Of a stretch of 64,000 nucleotides of DNA, positions 1-7,834 are shown piece after piece. How positions within the stretch are numbered: position 1 is the stretch's first letter; the number at the start of each line of letters is the position of its first letter. The stretch lies in NCBI GenBank assembly GCA_947168885.1, contig CAMVNQ010000013.1, positions 1 to 64,000 of the forward strand. The letters run 5' to 3'. The position numbers and the translations under genes are program-made. Source of the DNA: an uncultured Clostridia bacterium. GTDB lineage: Bacteria > Bacillota > Clostridia > Oscillospirales > Ruminococcaceae. Under the pieces are notes generated by a model, which was not told the origin of the DNA, ran no database searches, and saw nothing but the letters and a program-made list of their open reading frames with translations.

Positions 1-18
1 GTAAAACAAGATTTGGGA

Positions 19-44
19 CAACAACTGCCAAACGGCAGTTGTTG
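19..44. other. Perfect inverted repeat (hairpin)
   Basis: An 11-bp perfect stem (CAACAACTGCC / GGCAGTTGTTG) with loop AAAC is flanked by near-identical GGGACA and AGGACA. There is no T-run, so a terminator is not supported. It may be a regulatory hairpin or the tail of an upstream gene outside the window. Confidence 0.5.
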
Positions 45-121
45 AGGACACATTACTTATTATGTATCACGCTCCAAGCAATGGAATTTCGGGTTTAAGA
101 TATAAAAAAGGAGTGATGAAT

Positions 122-655
122 ATGGCTAAAAAAATTACTTCATTAAAGCCAATTATTGTATTGATTCTTGGAATTCTTTTTCCCATTTACATAGCTGTAT
201 CCTACATATTATATTTCATATATGATCCACCTATACTCTATCTCACCAGTACGTTCATCCAGTACAGCTGCATGGCGACGGCTATGATTCTTATCACCTT
301 CAGAAAGAGAATTCCGGCACTGGTACTGACGATTCTCGCGTTGTTGATTATGTTTTTCAATCAATCTATTCCCCCTGATGGTGATATGGATCCTATATAT
401 CGCACATTGTACTATATACTTGAATACGTCCTGCTTATCGTTTATATCCTGATCCGCGACGATCAAAAGAGAAACAGTCTTATCTGGTGGGGTCTGTTCA
501 TTTTGGCAACAGGCTATTCTATTTTTGAAATCGTGAATTATCTCACAATCAAGTCTCTGATACATCTGATCCTGTATTTGTCCTTATATCTTGTCGGCTA
601 CAGCCCGGATAAATGGTACATACGGAAAAAAGTTCAGGAAAGCATAAAGACCTGA
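122..655 (+). CDS. Small multi-pass membrane protein, function unknown
   Basis: A 177-residue, very hydrophobic protein with about five to six predicted membrane helices and short polar loops. It ends in a basic tail (YIRKKVQESIKT) that probably lies in the cytoplasm. The start at 122 is preferred because AAGGAG sits 8 bases upstream at 108-113. An in-frame ATG at 116 is too close to it, and an upstream extension to 62 would have no ribosome binding site. No motif points to a transporter or enzyme family. It appears monocistronic and is followed by a strong terminator. No function is assigned. Confidence 0.7.
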   Translation: MAKKITSLKPIIVLILGILFPIYIAVSYILYFIYDPPILYLTSTFIQYSCMATAMILITFRKRIPALVLTILALLIMFFNQSIPPDGDMDPIYRTLYYILEYVLLIVYILIRDDQKRNSLIWWGLFILATGYSIFEIVNYLTIKSLIHLILYLSLYLVGYSPDKWYIRKKVQESIKT

Positions 656-720
656 AACGAAGGACGAAGGCCTTACATTTTTCCTGAGAATAATCGTACA
701 GCTTGAACTGAGCCATATTT

Positions 721-760
721 CTGAGGTTCTTATGTCCTTGACATCAGAACCTCAGTTTTT
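721..760 (+). terminator. Rho-independent terminator
   Basis: A perfect 10-bp stem (CTGAGGTTCT / AGAACCTCAG), 15-base loop and five Ts end the transcript of the small membrane protein. The rest of 656-949 shows no supportable gene. Confidence 0.85.
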
Positions 761-949
761 ATATGATCTCATTTTCCCAACATATCAGCCTGTTTCAACG
801 GACTTACCGGTGTGTAGCTCTTCTCGCAATTCATAGCCTTTATGCTTAGGTAAAGATCGCGGGTAAGTAAGTTTGCTTTCTGCATTGGTTTTTGCGCTTT
901 CGTTTTGTGCTGTAATGATTAAATCATAAAACCGCAGATAAATCGGAGC

Positions 950-978
950 TTTACAAACAGGCTGATTTGTGGTACAAT
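950..978 (+). promoter_or_regulatory. Sigma-A promoter for the lipoprotein gene
   Basis: TTTACA, 17-bp spacer, TACAAT. It lies about 65 bp upstream of the lipoprotein start, in the right orientation. Confidence 0.7.
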
Positions 979-1042
979 TAACAGCAAAGCAGACTATTAC
1001 ACGACAGGAGGAATATTGCCTTATATACATGAGGTCAGACGA

Positions 1043-2074
1043 ATGAAAAGAAAAATCATCTTTTTCCTGCTTGTGCTTTCGGCACTTACGATATTTGCGG
1101 GCTGCGCCAACATTTCATACGATACTACAGCCCGTGACCGCGCACAGCGATACATAAAGGAAAAATACGGATTCAGCGCGGAAATAACGAATGTTTATCT
1201 TTCCGAAAACAGCTGGCTTGAGTTCAACTGGGAAGCTCCGGCTTTTGCGACTGTAGGAATGAAGCATGACGGAAAAGAGTTCGAGGTACTTGTGGCGATA
1301 AGGGAGAATGACCCTTCCGTATCCTGCGACAATTACGAAGCAGACATTATCAGTGCGGATATCGAAAGTTATGTGAAATCACAGCTCAGGTACGATGACA
1401 TTGCTTTCCGTATCGACTACGGCAACGGCTACGGAAAATGTATGCTGCCGATTGATATACGCTCCGCCGAGGATCTGAAGAAGTCCGACAAAAATAAGAT
1501 AATTTCGGTTTACACCCATGGCCTGGATAACGGGAGCGTTGATAATATCGACACTTCGGCTTATGGTAAGAACACGCGGTTCGGTATAGTGGAGTGGAGA
1601 GAAAGCGCGCTGCCCGAGGTGCCTTACGGAATGGTGAACGGATTTCCCGCGCACTGCGGATGGGCTGTATCTGCGATACATTTCACCAATAACGATGGTA
1701 TGTGGGAACATACCGAGTATGAACGTATCACGATTGACAATGTCTGCCTTGTGATGCCGACAGAATGCGGAGCCACAATGGAGAAAACGGATGGCCCCGG
1801 TGAGCCGGACGATGTTCCCGTAACGGACTGGTACCGGATATACATTACGGGCAAAGGCAGCGGGGCGGTGTACGCGGCTGTCGGAGCAAAGCCGGACGAC
1901 GAATACTGCATAGAATACGTTCATAACGGTAAGGCTTATTATGAACGTATCCCACACACAGACGCAGAAAACGCTGAATACGAGCTTTATTCTCACCGAC
2001 AAAGCAGCGATCACGAATACGAATATATCTTCAGGATCGTCAAGCGCGATTTTTATAAAGACTCGGAAAAATAA
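1043..2074 (+). CDS. Secreted lipoprotein, function unknown
   Basis: A 343-residue protein with a type II signal peptide: basic n-region (MKRK), hydrophobic core and lipobox TIFAGC with Cys21 as the lipidated residue. It is therefore predicted to be anchored on the outer face of the membrane. The mature part is mixed alpha/beta with no motif I recognise. Two starts compete. ATG 1043 has GAGG 8 bases upstream. TTG 1016 follows a stronger AGGAGG at 1006-1011 and would add nine residues before the signal peptide. A promoter precedes it and a terminator follows at 2081, so it is a single-gene unit. Confidence 0.75.
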   Translation: MKRKIIFFLLVLSALTIFAGCANISYDTTARDRAQRYIKEKYGFSAEITNVYLSENSWLEFNWEAPAFATVGMKHDGKEFEVLVAIRENDPSVSCDNYEADIISADIESYVKSQLRYDDIAFRIDYGNGYGKCMLPIDIRSAEDLKKSDKNKIISVYTHGLDNGSVDNIDTSAYGKNTRFGIVEWRESALPEVPYGMVNGFPAHCGWAVSAIHFTNNDGMWEHTEYERITIDNVCLVMPTECGATMEKTDGPGEPDDVPVTDWYRIYITGKGSGAVYAAVGAKPDDEYCIEYVHNGKAYYERIPHTDAENAEYELYSHRQSSDHEYEYIFRIVKRDFYKDSEK

Positions 2075-2080
2075 TAATAT

Positions 2081-2112
2081 AACGCTGAAATCTGTTGGTT
2101 TCAGCGTTTTTG
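2081..2112 (+). terminator. Rho-independent terminator
   Basis: A 10-bp perfect stem (AACGCTGAAA / TTTCAGCGTT), 8-base loop and T-run directly after the lipoprotein stop. The interval 2113-2324 shows no gene. Confidence 0.85.
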
Positions 2113-2324
2113 TTGCTTTGTTTTTAGCAGCGATGCAAAGGTTGCGTGCAACTATTTGTGCGGTATCGCCTATAGTCACACATCCTTGTCTTTTTCGTGC
2201 GTACCCATATCTGATATGTAGTTGAAGCGACTCATTTAACTTAATAAATTCAGATTTTTCAGAGATATACAACACTCTCGCAGCAAAGTGTAGCATAAGC
2301 TACAGAATACGCATAAACTGAATA

Positions 2325-2353
2325 TTGATTTTTGCCTTAAAGCGTGATATTAT
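2325..2353 (+). promoter_or_regulatory. Sigma-A promoter
   Basis: TTGATT, 17-bp spacer, TATTAT, upstream of the secreted protein at 2408. The leader contains a GC-rich hairpin around 2365-2378 (CGGGG AAAA CCCCG). Confidence 0.65.
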
Positions 2354-2407
2354 GTGTACAGGCACGGGGAAAACCCCGGAACATCACAGATCACGGAGGA
2401 AGAAAAA

Positions 2408-3067
2408 ATGAAATATACAAATAAGTGCAAAAAGATATTGGGTGTTATAGCGGCAGCGATCATGTCTATGAGCATACTCGCGATGTCGGTATCCGCGGAA
2501 GAGGGTGGCAGAGGCGATTCTGTCTCAGAGCCAAATTCCATAGCAAGAGAAGTTGACGGTGACAAGTGGGAACTTCTGGATTCCGCTTCGATAGCCGACG
2601 CGAATGCTACGGCGGGCGGCAATGTCAAGCTTATGGTATCGTTCACTGAGGTGATGCAGGAAGGCTTTGAACTTCAGATCAACTTTACCACGGCTGGCGG
2701 CGTGACCAAGACATATACCGCGGCTTCGCAGGTGCTCCCGATGAAGAACAGCTACACATGCCTGCCGATAAGAGATATGTTCGACAAGCTCGGACTCGGC
2801 GGCGAAACGCTCACATCCGTTACCATTACCGGCAAGTCGGCTATAAAGATAATGCGCGTTGAGTACGTTACCGGTCTTGTAACAGCTCCGGCGACGATCT
2901 CCGATACGACACCTGCGGCAACACCGGATTCACCCGCGTCAGGATCGGCAGAAGCTGACGTAAATCCTGCTACCGGCGTTGATGATCTTTTACCGTGTAC
3001 AGCGGTAGCGCTCTTCTCAATGACAGCAGCGTTGGTTGCGGTAAAATTTCGCAGGATCCCCAAATAA
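2408..3067 (+). CDS. Secreted protein with possible NPATG cell-wall sorting tail
   Basis: 219 residues. The signal peptide spans about residues 1-30 (hydrophobic core, then SVSA-EE). A beta-rich middle section follows, then a Pro/Ala/Thr/Ser linker. Residues 186-190 are NPATG, followed by an acidic pair, a hydrophobic helix and a basic end (KFRRIPK). That order matches a sortase substrate, with NPxTG in place of LPxTG, so surface attachment is inferred. No sortase is encoded in the window. The ATG at 2408 is chosen over an upstream in-frame start because GGAGG lies 8 bases before it and the signal peptide begins there. Function unknown. Confidence 0.7.
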   Translation: MKYTNKCKKILGVIAAAIMSMSILAMSVSAEEGGRGDSVSEPNSIAREVDGDKWELLDSASIADANATAGGNVKLMVSFTEVMQEGFELQINFTTAGGVTKTYTAASQVLPMKNSYTCLPIRDMFDKLGLGGETLTSVTITGKSAIKIMRVEYVTGLVTAPATISDTTPAATPDSPASGSAEADVNPATGVDDLLPCTAVALFSMTAALVAVKFRRIPK

Positions 3068-3083
3068 TCTTCTGTAAAGAGCA

Positions 3084-3188
3084 TAATGCAGTTACCAGAC
3101 AGCATTTCTGTTTTACCACGTTGGAGGTTTTGTTTCAACACTAAAGTTCTTTTGAACCCCCGGCACAGCCGGGGGTTTTCGGATTACA
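3084..3188 (+). repeat. Direct repeat copy A (IS200-end-like, with terminator)
   Basis: 105 bp matching 3778-3881 with about nine differences. It contains a strong hairpin at 3155-3177 (AACCCCCGGC / GCCGGGGGTT) followed by Ts, which may also terminate the gene ending at 3067. Copy B lies upstream of tnpA, so A is an extra copy of that element end. Confidence 0.8.
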
Positions 3189-3296
3189 GTAAAGATCCAC
3201 CGGCATAGCCGGTGGATTTTCAAATGAGCCTAAAAGGCTCCGTTCTGGCAAACGTCTAAAGACGCAAAAACGGTCTGACACTTGCAGAAAAGTCTG

Positions 3297-3755
3297 TTAC
3301 TTGCTACCCGTAAACGGGTCTTCCAGTTCTCTGAGGGTTATTTGATTGGTCATCATATCTTCCTTCAGCTGATTTTGAATGTATTCAGCAATTCTTTTCG
3401 CATTCTTTCCGACGGTATCTACGTAATATCCACGACACCAAAATGACCTGTTCCCATATTTGTACTTCAGATTTCCATGTCTTTCGTGAAATATTACGCT
3501 GCTCTTCCCTTTCAGATATCCCATGAAACTTGATACGCTCATTTTAGGTGGTATTTCTACAAACATATGTACATGATCGGGGCAAATTTCTGCCTCGATT
3601 ATTTTTATGTCTTTCCACTCACACAACTCGCGTAGTATTTTCCCCATTTCTGCTCTATTTTGATTTAACAGTATTTTTCGCCTATATTTTGGTGCAAATA
3701 CTATATGGTACTTGCAATTCCAAGTTGTATGTGCTAAACTATTATTGTCATTCAC
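3297..3755 (-). CDS. tnpA: IS200/IS605-family transposase TnpA (HUH, Y1)
   Basis: 152 residues, the normal full length for this family. The HUH motif is His61-Val-His63 in CPDHVHMFVEIPP. The nucleophile is Tyr125 in RIAEYIQNQ, with Gln129 on the same helix. The protein cuts and joins single-stranded DNA at hairpin-marked ends (family knowledge). The start is GTG at 3755, which has AAGGAGG 8 bases upstream; the ATG nearby is out of frame. No TnpB/IscB partner is present. The reading frame is intact, so it may still be active. Confidence 0.95.
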   Translation of the reverse strand: MNDNNSLAHTTWNCKYHIVFAPKYRRKILLNQNRAEMGKILRELCEWKDIKIIEAEICPDHVHMFVEIPPKMSVSSFMGYLKGKSSVIFHERHGNLKYKYGNRSFWCRGYYVDTVGKNAKRIAEYIQNQLKEDMMTNQITLRELEDPFTGSK

Positions 3756-3777
3756 TTGACATGCCTCCTTCGTGGAT

Positions 3778-3881
3778 TAATGCAGTTGCCAGACCGCATT
3801 TCTATTTTACCACGTTGGAGGTTTTTGTTCAACGCTAAAGCTCTTTTGAACCCCGGCACAGCCGGGGGTTTTCGGATTACA
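3778..3881 (+). repeat. Direct repeat copy B (upstream end of the IS200 element)
   Basis: 104 bp, near-identical to 3084-3188, with the same GC-rich hairpin (CCCCGGC aca GCCGGGG). It lies immediately upstream of the tnpA ribosome binding site. Confidence 0.8.
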
Positions 3882-3887
3882 ACAACA

Positions 3888-3916
3888 ACCCCGTCCGGAA
3901 CATCTCCGAACGGGGT
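3888..3916 (-). terminator. Terminator-like hairpin after the NlpC/P60 pseudogene
   Basis: A 12-bp stem with one mismatch (ACCCCGTCCGGA / TCCGAACGGGGT) lies 25 bp beyond the minus-strand stop at 3942. The T-tract is poor, so confidence is moderate. Confidence 0.5.
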
Positions 3917-3941
3917 ATAGTTTTGCACGCGCCTGCAAAAA

Positions 3942-4561
3942 TTATCCGAGAGCCGACTTTGTGATCCAGCCTTCGACTTCTCCGATGATCTTCACATAAG
4001 TAAAACCTGTAGCCTTATCGACGGTCTCTGTTCTGAGAACCACATCGACCTTTCTTCCGACAACAAGATAGTCTTTGCGCTTGCTCTTGTTTGTAGCTGA
4101 TTCACGAACGACCACCGGGTAAGCGAGCCGGTATGTCTTTGTACCCTTGGAAGCGGTATTCTTTGCGACCTTCTGGTATTCTATATAAGGACACTCGAAC
4201 CAGTATTCCCAGAAGTTATCGAGAGATCTGAGAACTACGCTGTCACCCCTTGCTCCGAGCGTGCTTTCTATGGTCATTCCGCCGCCTATGTATATTCCGA
4301 CATGAGGGTGGGTCTTGCTGTACACTATCAGACCGGGAACATCGGGCATATCTGCGATCTTGCCCTTGACCTTTGCAGTCTGATACATATAGTTTGCATT
4401 GACATCAGGAAATCCCACCGCTCCGTAACGCGGAGAGCCGACACCGCCGTCTGCCTTGCCGCTCCAGTAATAGGACTTTATCAGTCCCACACAGTCCACG
4501 CCATGATACCCTTAGGTGGGGCGTACCAAAGAAGTTTTCCAAAGCTAATCAGATAGGCAGG
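3942..4561 (-). pseudogene. Frameshifted NlpC/P60 cell-wall hydrolase with SH3-like tail
   Basis: The readable part begins GYHGVDCVGLIKSYYW, the catalytic-cysteine block of NlpC/P60 peptidoglycan endopeptidases. HPHVGIYIGGG supplies the catalytic His. After about residue 120 comes an SH3b-like region (YLVVGRKVDVVLR, ITKSALG). Upstream of the Cys the frame hits a stop at 4512-4514. The missing piece, LISFGKLLWYAPPKG, is encoded one frame over at about 4511-4561, and a further stop follows at 4562-4564. So one base has been lost at the AAGGG near 4510, and the signal peptide region is gone. A DUF6809 gene begins 55 bp further on. A short product from the GTG at 4499 would start at the catalytic Cys and is unlikely to fold. 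Confidence 0.75.
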
Positions 4562-4616
4562 TCACAGTACTATTGTTTTCTAAGCACTAACCTTATGATA
4601 ACGGAGGAAAGCATCT

Positions 4617-4883
4617 ATGGATACTATTAAAAAGAAGCTTTACTACGGCGAGATATGCCCGAGCGAGAAACCTGCTCCACAAACCAAGCGCTGTATTGAG
4701 AACAGAGCGATTATTTGCGACACCGAGGAAATACTCATCGAACAATTCCCAAAATGCAAGGAATTACTCGACACCTACTCGGACGCACTTCATGTTGAAA
4801 CCCGGTTAGAGTGCGAAGCAGACTTTGCCAGAGGGTTCAGACTTGGCGCGCTGCTAATGCTTGATGTAATGACAGCTGAATAA
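4617..4883 (+). CDS. DUF6809-like small protein
   Basis: 88 residues with the family pattern KLYYGEI..SE.PAP, a central helix with FPKCKELLDTYSDALH, and the C-terminal ECEADFARGFRLGALLML block. Three more members lie in this window (17536, 30795 broken, 61443), and this one is closest in sequence to 30795. GGAGG lies 9 bases before the ATG. The protein is soluble with no catalytic motif visible, and its function is unknown. It sits between a truncated NlpC/P60 gene and a strong terminator, which suggests arrival on a mobile element. The family name is from memory, but membership of one family across the four copies is seen directly. Confidence 0.75.
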   Translation: MDTIKKKLYYGEICPSEKPAPQTKRCIENRAIICDTEEILIEQFPKCKELLDTYSDALHVETRLECEADFARGFRLGALLMLDVMTAE

Positions 4884-4890
4884 CTAACGA

Positions 4891-4925
4891 CCGGCTGAGT
4901 ATAATAATGGTACTCAGCCGGTTTT
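4891..4925 (+). terminator. Rho-independent terminator of the DUF6809 gene
   Basis: Perfect 11-bp stem (CCGGCTGAGTA / TACTCAGCCGG) and four Ts, 7 bp after the stop codon. Confidence 0.85.
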
Positions 4926-4978
4926 CTTTGTTATTAGTAACAAGCTCGCAAGCCGAATACGTCTGCCTGATTTTACGC

Positions 4979-6025
4979 TTATTTTACTGTCACCGTTTCG
5001 GACCATTCACTGTAGTATTTTTTGCCGCCGACCGTCTTGTATGAACGTATCCGGAATACATAAGAACCTTTTGCGAGCTTGACAGATAAAGAGGTCTTTG
5101 AGGATGCCGCTTTTGTAAGCGTCTTGAAGCTCTTGCCGCCATCCGTGGAATACTGTATTTGATATTTATCACATTTGGGAGATTTTGTCCATGAGAGCTT
5201 GATCTTTCCGCCGGAGCGAACCGCCTTAAGAGTAGATGCAGGCGGAACGATACTGAACTGCTTTTCGATCGTGCCTGTGTAACCGCCTTTAAGCGTTGCA
5301 GTGACAGTTGCAGTACCGATGCTCTTGTTGTTTTTATATGAAAGAGTGTAATCCGTATCCTTTACGAGCGTGTAGCCCCCGTCCTTTATCACCATATCTG
5401 GCTTTATGCTCTTACCGGTGTATGCGCAGCTTCCGACCGCTTCCGCTTTTAAAAGGCTGGCATCCTTTACAACATTTCCTGCCGCGATTCCGGGACCGCC
5501 GCCGTTCGGGTAAAAATCAGCGTCGATCAGATCGTCGAGACCGTAATAATTCTTATTGCCATCTTTCGTTATCAGTACCGATTCTATCTTACATACGGTA
5601 CAGTCCTTTATCGACTCCAAAGCTTTCTTTACCGTGGGATCGGACTTGTCGAGAGTGAATACGAAACGATCAGTGACTCCGTTCACAACTCCGAAGGCTC
5701 CTCTTTTAATGTTTATCGTCTGCTTCCCGTACATTCCCATACAGATGTGTACGCGATTCATATAGGCAAGAGTGAGCTGATCCGGCTCGCCATAATTCAA
5801 AGCTATCTGTATGATGCTTCCTTCGCTATCCCATGTGTAAAGGAAGCTTGACTCTTCATCGCATATACCGCATATTTCAACATAGACATCATTGCCCGGA
5901 CCGTAAGAAAGCGTTCCGTAGTAGGGAATGTCCTGAGCAGATGCGCCGACAGATGCGAGAATGAATGAAGATATCATGATCGCTGTCGCAAGGAATAATG
6001 ATAAGAATTTTTTTATCGATTTCAT
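4979..6025 (-). CDS. Secreted protein with Ig-like and fibronectin III-like domains
   Basis: 348 residues. The signal peptide is about residues 1-30 (MKSIKKFLSLFLAT...ASA-QD). The N-terminal 170 residues are unrecognised and hold a short CGICDEE cysteine cluster. Residues about 180-260 form a bacterial Ig-like module (AYTGKSIKPDMVIKDG...TVTATLKGGYTG). Residues about 262-348 look like fibronectin III (KIKLSWTKSPKCDKYQIQYS...YVFRIRSYKT...YYSEWS). It is the last gene of a three-gene minus-strand operon, 18 bp after its neighbour. GAGG lies 7 bases before the ATG. An extracellular binding or structural role is inferred; there is no anchor motif. Confidence 0.75.
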   Translation of the reverse strand: MKSIKKFLSLFLATAIMISSFILASVGASAQDIPYYGTLSYGPGNDVYVEICGICDEESSFLYTWDSEGSIIQIALNYGEPDQLTLAYMNRVHICMGMYGKQTINIKRGAFGVVNGVTDRFVFTLDKSDPTVKKALESIKDCTVCKIESVLITKDGNKNYYGLDDLIDADFYPNGGGPGIAAGNVVKDASLLKAEAVGSCAYTGKSIKPDMVIKDGGYTLVKDTDYTLSYKNNKSIGTATVTATLKGGYTGTIEKQFSIVPPASTLKAVRSGGKIKLSWTKSPKCDKYQIQYSTDGGKSFKTLTKAASSKTSLSVKLAKGSYVFRIRSYKTVGGKKYYSEWSETVTVK

Positions 6026-6043
6026 ATAAATACCTCACTTATA

Positions 6044-7816
6044 TTACTGAATTGTCATAAAATGACCTGTTTTGCCGTCGTACCAGAAGAATACATTCTC
6101 CGCAACAGAGTATATATTATTTACACCGGCAAGCTTTACAGCCTTTGTTGCCTGCTTCATGCTTCTGTTTATCAGATATACCTTTCCGTTTTTCATAACG
6201 GGAGCGTATTTGCCGTTTCCGACAAAAGCACCTGCATCATCAAATTTTGCGAGCTCCTTGCCGCTGCTGTCAAGATATCCCCACTTTCCGTCGGAAAGCT
6301 TTACAAGATAGGTCTTCCCGTTATCCATTGTAATCATATAATCATACTTATTGCTTATGTATTTTCCGGATGCGACATCTACAAGAGCATACTTGTATTC
6401 ATAATTATCACTGCTCACAGCATATCTGTATTTAGCGACCGCCTTTGTCCCGAAAAGCTTATCACCGAGAGAGTCAAGTTCAAAGTCCTTCTTTCCTTCG
6501 GTAAACACGCATATTTTCTTGTCGCCAAAATAATAATGCTTCTTATTATCGAACGAATAAGCATACACAGGTGAAGCGGCAAAGATACGGCAATACGCAA
6601 AGTAATTTGCCCCTTTTACCTCAGCACGCGATGCCAGCTTGTCGATCGTGGTCATCTTACCTGTCTTGTCTATGCTGTATATCGCTCCGTCCCAGCCGGT
6701 AAAGTCCTTCGAACCGTCGCCCACATACTTTCTCTTGATCACGATACAGCTGTCACTGCCGCTGAAGCCGAACCACGATCCATCGTATTCAGAAAAATCG
6801 AATTTGTGAGTCTTTATCTTCTTGCCCTTCGGAGATATTATGCTGAGCGTAAGTATATTCCTGCTCTTGTCATAGACAGTCTCCGAAATATAGCCGTCCG
6901 GCGTCAGCGATATAGGGTTCGTGGTATTGTAATAAGGTGTTATTTTGTTCTTTGACGGGTCGTATTTCACCGCGACCAAATGTACCGTTTCGTTTTCTAA
7001 ATATCCTAGCACACCGTAATTGCCGTTTGAAAAATCACCATTTGTGGAATTTCCCCAGTTGGAATGCTTCGTTATGCTTCTGTCTATCGTCACCTTCACA
7101 GCATTCAGCTTTCCAGTCTTTCTCCAGTTTTCGAGAGCGGTCTCATCTATTTTGTAAATGCCTCTTTTGTTCTTGTTATCGGTAATGTAATAAAGATCGC
7201 TTCCCAAATAGGCGTAGGAATTTGAACCGCTCAAAATATCCGATATCTTTACGGATAAAATTCCGGATGCCGAGTCCTTTGAAGATGACGAAGCTGATGC
7301 TTTCGGATAGTCAGCTCTGAATATCACCTTTCCCGTCTTCTTTTTATCCTGAAAGCTGCATACGGAAACGACGTAGGTTCCCTTCTTTACCTTGTAGGAT
7401 GCAGACACAACGGTCGTTTCCTTATTTTTGTCCCAGTCGAGCTCCAGATTGCCGTAATCGTCGTACTTTCCCTTTCCTGCGGTGACACTTAATTTCGATG
7501 CCTTGACATTGTCGCCGCTGCTGTCGTAAAGATCAAGATTCCAGTCCGAAACACCGACCTCTAAGTTTAGCGTAAGTGTTCCGGCGTTACTGCAATCCAC
7601 ACGGAACCAATACTGATCATACTGCTGTTCAAGATAGCCGGTGTATGTCTTTCCGTCCTTTGCGACATCGGTTTCGTTGATTATCTGCGTGATCGTGCGT
7701 GTTGTGTTGTAATCCGCGAGATTTGCTGCGGACGCGCTCACCGGCGCCAAGGTGAGCGACGACACGACTATCGCGGATGTGAGCAGAAATGCCCATATTT
7801 TTTTCAGTCTTTTCAT
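6044..7816 (-). CDS. Secreted protein with pre-peptidase-like and WG-like domains (paralogue 1)
   Basis: 590 residues, signal peptide to about residue 31 (PVSASA-AN). Residues about 35-165 resemble a bacterial pre-peptidase C-terminal-type beta domain (YDQYWFRVDCSNAGTLTLN, VGVSDWNLDLYDSSGDN). A beta-propeller-like section follows, with repeated YYI.D..NKRGIYKID units. Near the C-terminus there is a WG-repeat-like stretch (DGKWGYLDSSGKEL). It is a paralogue of the 576-residue protein just upstream, with the same order throughout, and is separated from it by 18 bp. AGGAGG precedes the ATG. There is no membrane anchor, so it is probably secreted. Function is unknown; a role in surface binding or assembly is inferred. 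Confidence 0.75.
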   Translation of the reverse strand: MKRLKKIWAFLLTSAIVVSSLTLAPVSASAANLADYNTTRTITQIINETDVAKDGKTYTGYLEQQYDQYWFRVDCSNAGTLTLNLEVGVSDWNLDLYDSSGDNVKASKLSVTAGKGKYDDYGNLELDWDKNKETTVVSASYKVKKGTYVVSVCSFQDKKKTGKVIFRADYPKASASSSSKDSASGILSVKISDILSGSNSYAYLGSDLYYITDNKNKRGIYKIDETALENWRKTGKLNAVKVTIDRSITKHSNWGNSTNGDFSNGNYGVLGYLENETVHLVAVKYDPSKNKITPYYNTTNPISLTPDGYISETVYDKSRNILTLSIISPKGKKIKTHKFDFSEYDGSWFGFSGSDSCIVIKRKYVGDGSKDFTGWDGAIYSIDKTGKMTTIDKLASRAEVKGANYFAYCRIFAASPVYAYSFDNKKHYYFGDKKICVFTEGKKDFELDSLGDKLFGTKAVAKYRYAVSSDNYEYKYALVDVASGKYISNKYDYMITMDNGKTYLVKLSDGKWGYLDSSGKELAKFDDAGAFVGNGKYAPVMKNGKVYLINRSMKQATKAVKLAGVNNIYSVAENVFFWYDGKTGHFMTIQ

Positions 7817-7834
7817 TTTTATGCTCCTCCTTTG

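Larger units (their letters stand above)
3189..3881 (-). mobile_element. IS200/IS605-family insertion sequence (tnpA only)
   Basis: The element comprises tnpA plus its flanks. On the 3' side of tnpA are hairpins at 3195-3217 (ATCCACCGGC / GCCGGTGGAT), 3226-3240 (GAGCC / GGCTC) and about 3253-3264 (CGTC / GACG). On the 5' side is the repeat at 3778-3881. Subterminal hairpins without inverted terminal repeats are what TnpA of this family recognises. Exact ends cannot be fixed from one copy. Confidence 0.7.

Noticed and set aside
1379-2296. 305-codon minus-strand frame opposite the lipoprotein
   Set aside because: The plus strand has a clear lipobox protein with promoter and terminator. The antisense frame lacks a start signal and shows shadow-like composition.
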